NCBI RefSeq assembly: GCF_003415655.1 | Contig: NZ_QRHC01000008.1 | Span: 124,001 to 188,000, forward strand | Direction of reading: 5' to 3' | Length of the DNA: 64,000 nt | From: Vibrio maerlii | GTDB taxonomy: Bacteria > Pseudomonadota > Gammaproteobacteria > Enterobacterales > Vibrionaceae | Shown: positions 49,132 through 58,345 of the stretch, piece after piece | How the letters are laid out: each line of letters starts with the position of its first letter | Numbering within the stretch: position 1 is the stretch's first letter | The notes under the pieces: model-generated | Databases searched by the model: none | Told to the model about the DNA's origin: nothing | What the model saw: the letters and a program-made list of their open reading frames with translations, nothing else | Made by a program: the position numbers and the translations under genes

Positions 49132-50475
49132 TTATAGGTCTTCTTGACGAATAAACTTATAGACTTCTGGAGTTGGCGAGTATTCACCACCAACAGTAAT
49201 TGCTGCTTTCAGCGCATTCGCTGCGTCTTGCCATTGCGCTTCATTTCGAGCGTGAATCACAGCAAGGGGCTTCTCTGTGGAAGCTTGTTCGCCTAAGCGG
49301 ATAAATTGGTCGAAACCAACCGCGTAGTCAATCTCATCGGTTGCAACTCGACGACCACCGCCCATAGCAACGACTGCCATGCCGATAGCACGGGTATCCA
49401 TCGCGGATACCACACCAGATTCATCCGCGTAAACTGGCTTAACAATCTCGGCTTTATCTAAGTAATTATCGTAGTTTTCTACGAAGTCTGCCGGACCGCC
49501 TAGTCCTGCGACCATCTTACCAAAGCACTCTGCCGCTTTACCGTTATCTAGAACGGTCATTAATTTCGCACGAGCACCTTCAGTGTTGTCAGCAAGCTTG
49601 CCCAGCACCAACATTTCCGCACATGAAGCAATCGTCACCTCAAGAAGGCGTGGATTGCGGTATTCGCCCGTTAGAAACTGAACCGCCTCACGAACCTCAA
49701 CGGCATTACCAGCCGACGAAGCAAGCACTTGGTTCATATCCGTTAGAATTGCCGTCGTCTTAGTACCCGCGCCGTTTGCTACTGCAACGATTGATTTCGC
49801 AAGATCTTCAGACGCTTCGTAAGTTGGCATAAATGCGCCAGAGCCCACTTTTACATCCATTACGAGAGACTCAAGGCCCGCCGCTAGCTTCTTCGATAGA
49901 ATTGAGGCTGTGATTAGCGAGATATTATCTACTGTTGCTGTGATATCGCGAGTCGCATACACACGCTTATCAGCAGGTGCAAGATCGCCAGTCTGGCCGA
50001 TAATCGCCACACCTGCGTCTTTGGTTACATCACCAAATACGTCGTTCGTTGGTGTGATGTTGTAGCCAGGAATCGACTCAAGCTTGTCTAGCGTGCCACC
50101 GGTGTGACCAAGACCACGACCAGAGATCATAGGTACAAAACCACCACATGCTGCCACCATAGGGCCAAGCATAAGTGAGGTTACGTCACCAACGCCACCA
50201 GTTGAATGTTTATCGACAATTGGGCCACCGAAGTTTTTGTGGCTCCAGTCAATCACCATGCCTGAATCGCGCATTGCACAAGTCAGTGCGATACGCTCTG
50301 GCATTGTCATTTCATTAAAGAAGATTGCCATGGCAAATGCGGCAATTTGGCCTTCAGAAACGGTATTTTTCGCGACACCTTGAATGAAGAAGTCGATCTC
50401 TTCAGCAGTTAGGACTTCGCCGTCACGCTTCTTACGAATGATTTCTTGAGGAAGAAAAGTTGCTTTTACTGACAT
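49132..50475 (-). CDS. deoA: DeoA, thymidine phosphorylase
   Basis: 447 aa. Family signature: [16 protein letters not shown] (about residues 115-130). Phosphate and substrate residues are in [12 protein letters not shown] and [20 protein letters not shown]. It cleaves thymidine and deoxyuridine with phosphate. It is located 87 bp after deoC. Confidence 0.97.
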   Translation of the reverse strand: MSVKATFLPQEIIRKKRDGEVLTAEEIDFFIQGVAKNTVSEGQIAAFAMAIFFNEMTMPERIALTCAMRDSGMVIDWSHKNFGGPIVDKHSTGGVGDVTSLMLGPMVAACGGFVPMISGRGLGHTGGTLDKLESIPGYNITPTNDVFGDVTKDAGVAIIGQTGDLAPADKRVYATRDITATVDNISLITASILSKKLAAGLESLVMDVKVGSGAFMPTYEASEDLAKSIVAVANGAGTKTTAILTDMNQVLASSAGNAVEVREAVQFLTGEYRNPRLLEVTIASCAEMLVLGKLADNTEGARAKLMTVLDNGKAAECFGKMVAGLGGPADFVENYDNYLDKAEIVKPVYADESGVVSAMDTRAIGMAVVAMGGGRRVATDEIDYAVGFDQFIRLGEQASTEKPLAVIHARNEAQWQDAANALKAAITVGGEYSPTPEVYKFIRQEDL

Positions 50476-50562
50476 TAGTAACCTCCCGAGAGTACGATTT
50501 CTCGGTTTGTAGAGTAGAGAGGTTAGGAGGTCGCTACACAGCGACCTTCTATCTTGACGAAT

Positions 50563-51339
50563 TTAGTATGCTGCTGGATCAGCAGTCTCGTCTGTCACTT
50601 CTAATGTATTAAGAAGGTTAGTCAGTAGGCTTGAAGCACCGAAACGGTAGTGACGAGCATCAACCCAGTTGTCACCAAGAATTTCGTCAGCCATTGCTAG
50701 GTAAGCTGCTGCATCTTCTGCTGTACGTACGCCACCTGCTGGTTTGAAACCGACAGTTTCAGCAACGCCCATATCGCGGATAACTTCTAGCATCATGCGC
50801 GCGTATTCTGGTGTCGCGTTTACTGGCACTTTACCTGTAGAAGTTTTGATGAAATCCGCACCCGCTTCGATACAGATTTGAGAAGCTTTCTTGATAAGTG
50901 CTTCTTCTTTTAGTTCACCCGTTTCGATGATCACTTTAAGAAGGATGTCACCACATGCTTCTTTACAAGCTTTCACTAGGTCGAAACCTACTTGCTCGTT
51001 ACCAGCGATAAGAGCACGGTATGGGAATACCACGTCAACTTCGTCCGCACCGTAAGCAACCGCTGCTTTCGTTTCAGCAACTGCAATTTCGATATCGTCG
51101 TTACCGTGTGGGAAGTTAGTTACTGTTGCGATACGTACTTCAGGTGTACCTTGTTCACGTAGCGTTTTCTTAGCAACAGGGATAAAACGTGGGTAAATAC
51201 AGATTGCTGCTGTGTTACCTACCGCTGATTTTGCGTCGTGACAAAGCGAGATCACTTTCTCGTTTGTGTCGTCATCATTCAGCGTAGTTAGATCCATAAG
51301 TTTAAGTGCACGTAGAGCTGCTGCTTTTAAATCGCTCAT
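50563..51339 (-). CDS. deoC: DeoC, deoxyribose-phosphate aldolase
   Basis: 258 aa. The Schiff-base lysine is in [12 protein letters not shown], with a second Lys in [13 protein letters not shown]. It splits deoxyribose 5-phosphate into acetaldehyde and glyceraldehyde 3-phosphate, finishing the pathway. GGAGATAG lies just upstream of the ATG. It is the first enzyme gene of the cluster, with a palindromic operator candidate in its leader. Confidence 0.97.
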   Translation of the reverse strand: MSDLKAAALRALKLMDLTTLNDDDTNEKVISLCHDAKSAVGNTAAICIYPRFIPVAKKTLREQGTPEVRIATVTNFPHGNDDIEIAVAETKAAVAYGADEVDVVFPYRALIAGNEQVGFDLVKACKEACGDILLKVIIETGELKEEALIKKASQICIEAGADFIKTSTGKVPVNATPEYARMMLEVIRDMGVAETVGFKPAGGVRTAEDAAAYLAMADEILGDNWVDARHYRFGASSLLTNLLNTLEVTDETADPAAY

Positions 51340-51371
51340 TTCTATCTCCGATCAATATATTCATATAGTTC

Positions 51372-51391
51372 GTTATACAAGTTTGTATAAC
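51372..51391. promoter_or_regulatory. Palindromic operator candidate upstream of deoC
   Basis: GTTATACAA and TTGTATAAC form 9-bp perfect arms around GT, 33 bases upstream of the deoC ATG. Size and symmetry fit a dimeric repressor such as a GntR- or DeoR-type protein. It is not the E. coli DeoR box. The rest of the 201-base leader has two further inverted repeats: CACGATA/TATCGTG at 51482-51504, and TGATGC/GCATCA. Confidence 0.55.
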
Positions 51392-51540
51392 CACAAATGA
51401 ACGGACTTGGTTCCTTGAAGACTTGATGCCTTTGCATCAATCGATATCCCTTTCGCCGCACAGTACCAGTTTGGTCTATGGCACGATAACAGGCTGATAT
51501 CGTGACTAACGTTTAAATTTGTTGCTAACGCATCCTCGCG

Positions 51541-51711
51541 TTAACTAAAAAATCGTTCGACTACCCAATGGTAAGCCACGCCACCAAGATACACCCCAAC
51601 TATTCCCATGACACCAGAAAGTACTGGCGGTGCGGGAATCGGCAACTTGATAGCAGAAAACAAAATTCCGACAACAAATCCGGCAAGTGTCGCTAAGATC
51701 ACTTCGTTCAT
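51541..51711 (-). CDS. XapX-domain small membrane protein (DUF1427-like)
   Basis: 56 aa, read directly: it begins MNEVILATLAGFVVGILFS, continues KLPIPAPPVLSGVMGIVGVY and ends ERFFS. Two hydrophobic helices flank the Pro-rich PIPAPP turn, the hallmark of XapX-type proteins often linked to nucleoside genes. Its function is not known. It lies upstream of deoC on the same strand, behind the nupC terminator, so it may be the first gene of the deo transcript. Confidence 0.85.
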   Translation of the reverse strand: MNEVILATLAGFVVGILFSAIKLPIPAPPVLSGVMGIVGVYLGGVAYHWVVERFFS

Positions 51712-51780
51712 GTTTATCACTCTATTTTCTTACGGTACTTACAGTATAGGTATTTCTCAGTAAACGGTAGTCCAAACCAA

Positions 51781-51799
51781 GACGCAAACGGTTTGCATC
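51781..51799. promoter_or_regulatory. LacI-family-like palindrome upstream of XapX gene
   Basis: GACGCAAACGGTTTGCATC is a 19-base near-perfect palindrome centred on a single G. The halves (GCAAAC/GTTTGC) match PurR/CytR-type half-sites, but the centre has one extra base compared with a PurR box. It lies 70 bases upstream of the XapX start and could control the deo unit. Confidence 0.5.
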
Positions 51800-51859
51800 T
51801 CAAAATAATTACAACTAAGAAATTCAAATCTGAGTTGCTTTATTTTTCAACAGAAAAAT

Positions 51860-51900
51860 AAATAAAACGCCCCGCAGCACAGAGGGCTACGGGGCGTTTT
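51860..51900 (-). terminator. Terminator of nupC
   Basis: AAAACGCCCCG (51864-51874) pairs perfectly with CGGGGCGTTTT (51890-51900), and on the minus strand the stem runs into TTTTATTTATTTTT. It separates nupC from XapX and deo. Confidence 0.92.
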
Positions 51901-51931
51901 TATAATAGCGTCTATATAAAACTAGACCTAA

Positions 51932-53185
51932 TTAAAGTGCCGCTAGGCTTAGGCAGAAACCAGCGATTGTCGCTGCCATTAGGTTAGATAGCGTACCCGC
52001 GATAACTGCTTTAACACCCATACGTGCGATATCACCGCGACGGTTTGGTGCAAGGCTACCTAGACCACCCAGTAGGATTGCGATAGAAGAAAGGTTCGCA
52101 AAACCACATAGAGCAAATGAAATGATTGCTTTAGTCTTCTCAGATAGTACAACTGGAGCTGCATCACCAAGGTACTGAGCAAAGCCAGCGTATGCTACGA
52201 ATTCGTTCGCTACAGTCTTAAGACCAATGAACTCACCAGCAATGATTGCTTCTTCCCAAGGTACACCTAGTAGGAATGCTAGAGGAGCGAAGATGTAACC
52301 AAGGATCATCTCCAGGCTTAGCTCAGGCATACCAACCCAGCCACCGATGCCACCAAGCATACCGTTCACTAGAGCGATAAGACCGATGAATGCGATTAGC
52401 ATTGCACCAACGTTAAGCGCTAGTTGAAGACCTGCAGATGCACCGCCCGCTGCTGCGTCGATTACGTTTGCTGGCTTCTCAGCACCTTCAGCATCGATAT
52501 CGTCTAACTGATCAATGGCTTCTTCAGTTTCTGGCTTGATGATTTTAGCGAATAGAAGACCACCTGGAGCCGCCATGAAAGATGCTGCTACTAGGTATTC
52601 GATTGGCACACCCATTGATGCGTAACCCGCAAGTACACCACCTGCGATAGATGCTAGACCACCACACATTACTGCGAATAGTTCAGACTGAGTCATCTTA
52701 GGAACGAAAGGACGTACCACCAGCGGTGCTTCTGTTTGACCAACAAAAATGTTAGCCGCTGCAGACATTGATTCCGCACGAGAAGTACCTAGGGCTTTCT
52801 GAAGACCACCACCTAGAATTTTGATAACCCACTGCATGATACCTAGGTAGTAAAGAACCGAGATAAGCGCAGAGAAGAAGATTAGAGTTGGTAGTACTTG
52901 GAATGCGAAGATGAAACCAAGACCGTCAACAGAGAATGTTACTAGGTTACCAAAAAGGAATTTCGTACCGTCTGCACCGTAGTTAATTACGCTAGATACA
53001 GCATCTGAAAAACTCTTCAGGATCTCTTGTCCCCAAGGAACGTAGAGTACGAACGCACCGAGTGCGAATTGGATGGCAAATGCGCCACCGACAGTTCTAA
53101 AGTTAATAGCTTTGCGGTTGTCAGAAAGTAGTACTGCGATAGCAATAAGTACGATCATACCAACCAGGCTCATAAACAGGCTCAT
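51932..53185 (-). CDS. nupC: NupC-type concentrative nucleoside transporter
   Basis: 417 aa, polytopic. CNT-family signatures are [20 protein letters not shown] (about residues 145-165) and [20 protein letters not shown], with [19 protein letters not shown] near the C-terminus. It imports nucleosides using an ion gradient. It feeds the deo enzymes encoded downstream but has its own terminator and a CRP-like site upstream. Confidence 0.95.
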   Translation of the reverse strand: MSLFMSLVGMIVLIAIAVLLSDNRKAINFRTVGGAFAIQFALGAFVLYVPWGQEILKSFSDAVSSVINYGADGTKFLFGNLVTFSVDGLGFIFAFQVLPTLIFFSALISVLYYLGIMQWVIKILGGGLQKALGTSRAESMSAAANIFVGQTEAPLVVRPFVPKMTQSELFAVMCGGLASIAGGVLAGYASMGVPIEYLVAASFMAAPGGLLFAKIIKPETEEAIDQLDDIDAEGAEKPANVIDAAAGGASAGLQLALNVGAMLIAFIGLIALVNGMLGGIGGWVGMPELSLEMILGYIFAPLAFLLGVPWEEAIIAGEFIGLKTVANEFVAYAGFAQYLGDAAPVVLSEKTKAIISFALCGFANLSSIAILLGGLGSLAPNRRGDIARMGVKAVIAGTLSNLMAATIAGFCLSLAAL

Positions 53186-53326
53186 AGTTTATGATTTCCT
53201 TCTAATTTGTTTGGCGTGTTACAAAATGGGAGCTAAAAAGCGGGGCGATTATACGCACGCCACCAAATAGAAAGTAATACACACCTCACACAATGAAGTT
53301 AAATACACATTACATTCACAGAAAAA

Positions 53327-53354
53327 TGCGACACACATCACAAGAAAACGTTTA
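53327..53354 (-). promoter_or_regulatory. CRP-like site next to a LacI-type AAACGTTT core upstream of nupC
   Basis: On the minus strand TGTGATGTGTGTCGCA (53327-53342) matches TGTGA-N6-TCACA at 9 of 10 positions. Directly beside it lies GAAAACGTTTA (53344-53354), a LacI-family core. A CRP site next to a LacI-family site is how CytR-regulated nucleoside genes are organised in enterobacteria. Confidence 0.6.
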
Positions 53355-53389
53355 GCCGAGTCTACACGTTACATCAAAAAAAGATCTAT

Positions 53390-54169
53390 TTAACAAAAAT
53401 CAAACACCGAGCTTGCGTTATAATGGACTTTTAGGGCAACCGTTTGCTCACCCTCATTTCTTAGCAATATCAATTCATTTAGCACCAATTTTATGAATTT
53501 TGGTTCATTTTGTGAGCCTTGTTTGCCATTTAACGGCATGTCTGGTGCATCCGTTTCTAAAACCAAAGAATCAAGTGGCAACTGGCTGATTGCTTGCCTG
53601 GTCTTGCTTGCTCGAGGGTAAGTAATAGAACCTCCTACCCCAATTTTGAGGCCCAGTTTGACGTACTCCATCGCTTGCTGATAACTCCCAGTGAAGCCAT
53701 GAAGCACACCACCTTTTATCGGTTTGTTTGCTTTGAGTACTTTCACCAGATCTTGGTGTGCTTTTCGGCAGTGTAAGATCACTGGCAATAAATGTTGGTT
53801 CGCAAGCTTGAGTTGCTTAACTAGGTATTCTAGTTGCAGATCCGCATCTTCTCTTCCTTTATAAAAGTCTAAACCGCACTCTCCAACCGCAACACATCGC
53901 TCATTTCGATTATCTAACGCTAGCTCTAATCGACGAAGTGAAGAGGAGATATCAGCAGAGAGATACATAGGGTGGCATCCCAATGCATAATAAACACTTT
54001 CATTCTGCCGGGAGAGCAACTCAACTTGTTGCCAATTTGATGGAGAGATTCCAGGAACGAGTATTTTATCTACCCCCAATTGCGCGGCGTCATCTATTAC
54101 CTTTTGTGTTGAAAGAGGGGCTTTGATTAAATCGAGATGGCAGTGGCTATCAATCATTACGTACTGCAT
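53390..54169 (-). CDS. TatD-family metal-dependent hydrolase
   Basis: 259 aa. Metal ligands are in MIDSHCHLDL at the N-terminus, GECGLDFYKG (about 95), PVILHCRKAHQDL (about 130), VLHGFTGS (about 155), and LETDAPDMP (about 205). TatD enzymes act as DNases or in DNA repair; this is a YjjV-type paralogue rather than the tat-operon copy. The ATG at 54169 follows AAGGTGGG. Some annotations might start at the Met of MIDSH. Confidence 0.9.
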   Translation of the reverse strand: MQYVMIDSHCHLDLIKAPLSTQKVIDDAAQLGVDKILVPGISPSNWQQVELLSRQNESVYYALGCHPMYLSADISSSLRRLELALDNRNERCVAVGECGLDFYKGREDADLQLEYLVKQLKLANQHLLPVILHCRKAHQDLVKVLKANKPIKGGVLHGFTGSYQQAMEYVKLGLKIGVGGSITYPRASKTRQAISQLPLDSLVLETDAPDMPLNGKQGSQNEPKFIKLVLNELILLRNEGEQTVALKVHYNASSVFDFC

Positions 54170-54388
54170 TTTCTTCCCACCTTTTTATAAATCATGTTCA
54201 TTCGAGAAACACATTTAGAGCATTTACTCATCACACCAATAACAAGCATCTAATAACCACCATATTCTTCTCAAAAGATATTAACACGATGTAATCGATT
54301 GCAAGCAGAAACACGCTACAGCCCCCGTCCTGTCTAGACTTTAGTTTTTTGACATTTTTATTGTCAACTCTTGATCTAAGACACATAC

Positions 54389-54434
54389 GCAAACGATGAA
54401 ATGGTTTTTTTTTTGCTAAGCAAACGATAAAATG
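54389..54434 (+). promoter_or_regulatory. Paired 15-bp direct repeats upstream of nucleoside ABC importer
   Basis: GCAAACGATGAAATG (54389-54403) recurs as GCAAACGATAAAATG (54420-54434), differing at one base. The offset is 31 bp, about three helical turns, so two protein dimers could bind one DNA face. The GCAAACG half-site resembles the halves of the palindrome before the XapX/deo unit. Confidence 0.55.
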
Positions 54435-54510
54435 TCCAATCATCTATGCGGATGACCTCATGTAGTAGCCTCACCGCTTTGCATAATTTCGACACAATGA
54501 TTCAATGTTG

Positions 54511-54555
54511 ACAGTCTTGAACTAAACACAACACAGTCTTGGACTAAAAAACAAC
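54511..54555 (+). repeat. Tandem 22/23-bp duplication just before the binding-protein start
   Basis: ACAGTCTTGAACTAAACACAAC-type sequence (54511-54532) is followed immediately by a near copy (54533-54555). It ends 14 bases before the start codon, so it lies in the mRNA leader or at the promoter. Confidence 0.8.
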
Positions 54556-54569
54556 ATAGGGAAACGACC

Positions 54570-55565
54570 GTGAAAAAAACTATTCTAAAACTTTCTACGC
54601 TAGCGCTAGCAGTATCTTCTTTCAGTGCTCTAGCAGCAAAACCAGCAGTGGTTTACGATACAGCAGGTAAATTTGACAAGTCTTTTAACGAAGCTGTATT
54701 CCAAAATGGCGTTAAGAAATACAACGCTGACAAAGGCGTTAAAGTTCGTGAGTTTGAACCACAAAACGAAGCACAGCGTGAGCAAGGTCTTCGTCGTCTA
54801 GCAAGCCGTGGCTTCAGCCCAATCGTTGCTGTTGGCTTCAACTTCTCTTCTGCTGTTGAAAAAGTAGCAAAAGAATTCCCAGATGCACAATTCACAATCA
54901 TTGACTCAGTGGTTGACCTACCGAACGTACAGTCTGTTGTATTTAAAGAGCACGAAGGTTCTTTCCTTGTTGGTGCGCTAGCAGCGAAAGCTTCTGCAAC
55001 AGGTAAAGTTGGTTTCGTTGGTGGTATGGATATCCCACTAATCCGTAAGTTTGAGTGTGGTTACCAGCAAGGTGCGAAATACGCAAACCCATCTGTAGAA
55101 ACATTCCTAAACATGACAGGTTCTACTCCAGCGGCATTTGCTGACCCAGCAAAAGGTTCTGAGCTTGCAAAATCTCAGTTCTCTAAAGGCGTTGACGTAA
55201 TCTACGCAGCTGCAGGTGGTACTGGTCTAGGTGTTTACCAAGCAGCAAAAGATGCGGGTAAATTCGCTATCGGTGTTGACTCAAACCAAAACCACCTACA
55301 ACCAGGCACAATGCTAACTTCTATGGTTAAGAAAGTAGGCGTAGCAGCTTACGCGACTTGGGAAGATGCAGAAGCAGGTACTTGGACTGCAGGTATCAAA
55401 TCTCTAGGCCTTAAAGAAGGTGCAGTTGAGTGGGCTCTTGATGAGAACAACAAAGAGCTTATCACTGAAGAAATGAAGACTTACCTAGCGGGTCTAGAAG
55501 CAGACATCATCGCTGGTAAGATTTCAGTTCACGACTACATGTCTAACAACAAATGTGAATACTAA
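54570..55565 (+). CDS. BMP-family nucleoside-binding protein of ABC importer
   Basis: 331 aa with a cleavable signal peptide (ending FSALAA|KPAV) and no lipobox, unlike the lipoprotein members of the family. Family signatures are AGKFDKSFNEAVFQNGVKKY at the N-terminus, GFVGGMDIPLIRKFECGYQQ and IYAAAGGTGLGVYQAAKDAG, which line the nucleoside pocket of PnrA/Med proteins. It is a periplasmic receptor for purine or pyrimidine nucleosides. It is first in a four-gene operon (receptor, ATPase, two permeases). Confidence 0.92.
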   Translation: MKKTILKLSTLALAVSSFSALAAKPAVVYDTAGKFDKSFNEAVFQNGVKKYNADKGVKVREFEPQNEAQREQGLRRLASRGFSPIVAVGFNFSSAVEKVAKEFPDAQFTIIDSVVDLPNVQSVVFKEHEGSFLVGALAAKASATGKVGFVGGMDIPLIRKFECGYQQGAKYANPSVETFLNMTGSTPAAFADPAKGSELAKSQFSKGVDVIYAAAGGTGLGVYQAAKDAGKFAIGVDSNQNHLQPGTMLTSMVKKVGVAAYATWEDAEAGTWTAGIKSLGLKEGAVEWALDENNKELITEEMKTYLAGLEADIIAGKISVHDYMSNNKCEY

Positions 55566-55569
55566 TAAT

Positions 55570-55623
55570 AAGATAGCTTCTCTATCTTAATTTTATTACG
55601 CCGCTGTCTTGGTACAGCGGCGT
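55570..55623 (+). other. Two tandem hairpins between receptor and ATPase genes
   Basis: AAGATAG/CTATCTT (7 bp, 5-base loop, followed by AATTTTA) is followed by a perfect 10-bp stem ACGCCGCTGT/ACAGCGGCGT with loop CTTGGT. The pair sits in the 85-base gap and likely reduces read-through and protects the receptor mRNA, giving more receptor than ATPase. Confidence 0.75.
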
Positions 55624-55650
55624 CTTCGTTAACTATGCAGGACAAACTTA

Positions 55651-57234
55651 GTGAATCCGACACAACAATTTGCCATTGAGCTCCAGCAGATTGACAAGCG
55701 TTTTGGTGCCGTACACGCCAACCGTGCTATCGATCTAAAAGTTCCTGCTGGCACAATTCACGGTATTATCGGTGAAAATGGTGCTGGTAAATCCACTCTA
55801 ATGAGTATCATCTACGGCTTTTATCATGCCGACTCTGGTGAAATGCTCGTAAACCATCAACCTTATAAGCCAGCAAACTCGCAAGAAGCGATTTCAGCAG
55901 GCATTGGTATGGTTCACCAGCACTTCATGTTAGTTGAAACCTTCACCGTTCTGGAGAACATCGTTCTTGGTGCTGAAGATGGTTGGAAACTAAATGAGAG
56001 CCTACGTGCAGCACGTAAGAAACTAAAGGCGCTTGCTGAAGACTACGGCCTAGAAGTACCTCTTGATGAAGTGGTGGGTAACCTACCTGTTGGCCTCCAA
56101 CAACGCGTAGAGATCCTAAAAGCCCTGTATCGTGGTGCGAAGATCCTGATTCTTGATGAACCAACGGGTGTATTGACACCACAAGAAGCAGACCACCTAT
56201 TCAAAATTCTTGATAAACTGCGCGCTCAAGGTACAACGATCATGATCATCACGCACAAACTGCGTGAAGTCCTTGCGATTACCGATAACGTATCTGTCAT
56301 GCGCCAAGGTGCAATGGTTGAACACGTCGTCACTGCTGAAACCGATAAAGAACAGCTTGCTGAACTGATGGTTGGCCGCAAGGTTCGTTTGAAGGTTGAA
56401 AAGCAAGCCTCTTCACCGAAGAAAGAGCTGATTAAAGTCAATGACCTAAGCTACTTTGATGACGCTGGCGTTGAGCGTGTTAAATCAGCAAACTTCTCTG
56501 TACGCCAAGGTGAAGTTGTGGGTATTGCCGGTGTATCTGGCAATGGTCAATCCGAACTTCTTGGCTTACTTTCTGGTATTTTGACACCACATTCTGGTTC
56601 TATCGAGCTCAACGGAAAGACAATCACACCAGAATCTAATCTATGCCCGCAACAGGTACGTGCTAACGGCGTAGGACACATCCCAGAAGACCGTCATAAA
56701 CAAGGCCTTATTAACAAATTTGAAGCGAAAGAAGCTTATATTCTGGGCTACCACAACAAGCCTGAATACAATAAAGGCTTGCTCCAAGACAAGAAAGCGA
56801 TTGAAGAAGCCTGTCAAACCAGTATGGATAAGTGGGACGTTCGCCCAAACGACACTAACCTAAAGACAGCAAACTTCTCTGGTGGTAACCAGCAGAAACT
56901 GGTCATCGCTCGTGAGATGGAGCAAGACCCTGATGTTATTCTGATCGGTCAACCGACTCGCGGTGTGGACATCGGTGCTATTGAATACATCCACCAGCAA
57001 GTCATTGCTGCTCGTGATGCCGATAAAGCAGTACTACTCGTATCGGTAGAGCTTGATGAGATTCTAGCCCTTTCTGATCGAATTTTAGTGGTGTTTGATG
57101 GTGCCATCGTTGGTGAGGTTTCCGCCAAGCAAGCTGATGAGAAGACACTAGGTCTAATGATGGCGAACATCATGCCAGATCACCTCAAGAACCCAACTCA
57201 ACAAGATAATACAACTCAAGAGGACGTGGCATGA
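55651..57234 (+). CDS. Nucleoside ABC importer ATPase (fused double ATPase)
   Basis: 527 aa with a GTG start preceded by AGGA. It has two ATPase halves. The first has Walker A GENGAGKSTL, signature LPVGLQQRVEILKAL and Walker B ILILDEPTGVLTP. The second has a degenerate Walker A GVSGNGQSEL and the signature FSGGNQQKLVIAREM with an IGQPTRGVD loop. This is the RbsA-like layout of YufO/NupA-type importers. It is coupled to the next permease by a 4-bp overlap. Confidence 0.93.
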   Translation: MNPTQQFAIELQQIDKRFGAVHANRAIDLKVPAGTIHGIIGENGAGKSTLMSIIYGFYHADSGEMLVNHQPYKPANSQEAISAGIGMVHQHFMLVETFTVLENIVLGAEDGWKLNESLRAARKKLKALAEDYGLEVPLDEVVGNLPVGLQQRVEILKALYRGAKILILDEPTGVLTPQEADHLFKILDKLRAQGTTIMIITHKLREVLAITDNVSVMRQGAMVEHVVTAETDKEQLAELMVGRKVRLKVEKQASSPKKELIKVNDLSYFDDAGVERVKSANFSVRQGEVVGIAGVSGNGQSELLGLLSGILTPHSGSIELNGKTITPESNLCPQQVRANGVGHIPEDRHKQGLINKFEAKEAYILGYHNKPEYNKGLLQDKKAIEEACQTSMDKWDVRPNDTNLKTANFSGGNQQKLVIAREMEQDPDVILIGQPTRGVDIGAIEYIHQQVIAARDADKAVLLVSVELDEILALSDRILVVFDGAIVGEVSAKQADEKTLGLMMANIMPDHLKNPTQQDNTTQEDVA

Positions 57235-58343
57235 GTCAGGCAAAAGTCCCTGCTTGGGTAACCGTGGCATTACTGCCTGCGATTAACGTACTGGTTGCCT
57301 TTCTAGTTTCAGCTTTGCTGTTTATGTACATCGATATCAACCCTATTGATGCGGCAAAAGTGATGTGGACAGGTGCATTCGGCTACGCTGAAGGCTTTGG
57401 CTACACACTTTATTACGCAACCGGCTTTATCTTTACCGGTCTTGCTGTTGCTGTGGCGTTTCACGCTGGCCTATTTAACATCGGTGGTGAAGGCCAAGCT
57501 TACATTGGTGGGCTAGGTGTTGGCTTAATCTGTCTAACATTGGGTGAATTCGCTCCTTGGTACATTGTGTTCCCTGTAGCGATCATCGTAGGTGGTCTCT
57601 TTGGTGCTGCTTGGGCATTTATCCCAGCTTACCTTCAAGCAAAACGCGGTTCACACATCGTAATCACCACCATTATGTTCAACTTTATTGCTTCTTCTTT
57701 GATGGCATACCTGCTGGTTGATGTATTGAAGCCAGAAGGCACGATGGCGACAGAAAGCCGTGTATTCGCAGTAAGCAGCTGGCTACCAAAAATGCACGAT
57801 GTACTAAGTATATTTGGCATTGAGATGGCAGCAAGCCCACTGAACTTGAGCTTCTTCTTCGCTCTACTTTGCTGTGTATTTGTATGGCTGTTTATCTGGC
57901 ATTCTCGCTGGGGTTATGAGATCCGCTCTGTTGGCTCAAACCCATCTGCAGCTGGTTATGCGGGTATCAAGTACGTGAAGGTGATTGTAATCACTATGCT
58001 TATTTCGGGCATGCTGGCAGGCTTCTTCGGGCTTAACGTACTTCAAGGTGAGCTTCACCAGATCAAGCTGAACTTCGTTGAAGGCTTTGGCTTTACAGGT
58101 ATCGCGGTAGCGCTTATGGGCCGTAACCACCCTATCGGTGTTCTACTGGCAAGTTTACTGTTCGGCTTCCTATATCAGGGTGGTGCCGAACTAAGCTTTG
58201 AATACGGTGTTGACCGCAACATCGTTGTTGTATTGCAAGGCCTAGTTATCTTGTTCTCTGGTGCACTTGAGCACATGTTCCGCCCATCTCTAGAACGAAC
58301 TTACCTCAAGTTCTTCGCTAAACCTGCACAAGGAGCAGCATAA
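57231..58343 (+). CDS. Nucleoside ABC importer permease 1
   Basis: 370 aa and polytopic, of the BPD_transp_2/LivH-like class. Typical segments are GLAVAVAFHAGLFNIGGEGQ (about residues 65-85) and the loop GYEIRSVGSNPSAAGYAGIK (about 230-250), which contacts the ATPase. It corresponds to YufP/NupB-type proteins. It overlaps the ATPase gene by 4 bp and ends 2 bp before the next permease. Confidence 0.92.
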   Translation: MSQAKVPAWVTVALLPAINVLVAFLVSALLFMYIDINPIDAAKVMWTGAFGYAEGFGYTLYYATGFIFTGLAVAVAFHAGLFNIGGEGQAYIGGLGVGLICLTLGEFAPWYIVFPVAIIVGGLFGAAWAFIPAYLQAKRGSHIVITTIMFNFIASSLMAYLLVDVLKPEGTMATESRVFAVSSWLPKMHDVLSIFGIEMAASPLNLSFFFALLCCVFVWLFIWHSRWGYEIRSVGSNPSAAGYAGIKYVKVIVITMLISGMLAGFFGLNVLQGELHQIKLNFVEGFGFTGIAVALMGRNHPIGVLLASLLFGFLYQGGAELSFEYGVDRNIVVVLQGLVILFSGALEHMFRPSLERTYLKFFAKPAQGAA

Positions 58344-58345
58344 TC

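Larger units (their letters stand above)
54170..54569. other. Regulatory gap upstream of nucleoside ABC importer
   Basis: A 400-base gap between tatD (minus) and the binding-protein gene (plus). No gene or RNA is recognised. It contains two pairs of direct repeats, listed separately, and a run of ten T residues. Confidence 0.6.

Noticed and set aside
53299..53319. Second CRP-like site upstream of nupC (TGTGAATGTAATGTGT on the minus strand)
   Set aside because: Only one half matches; the other half is reversed in sense.
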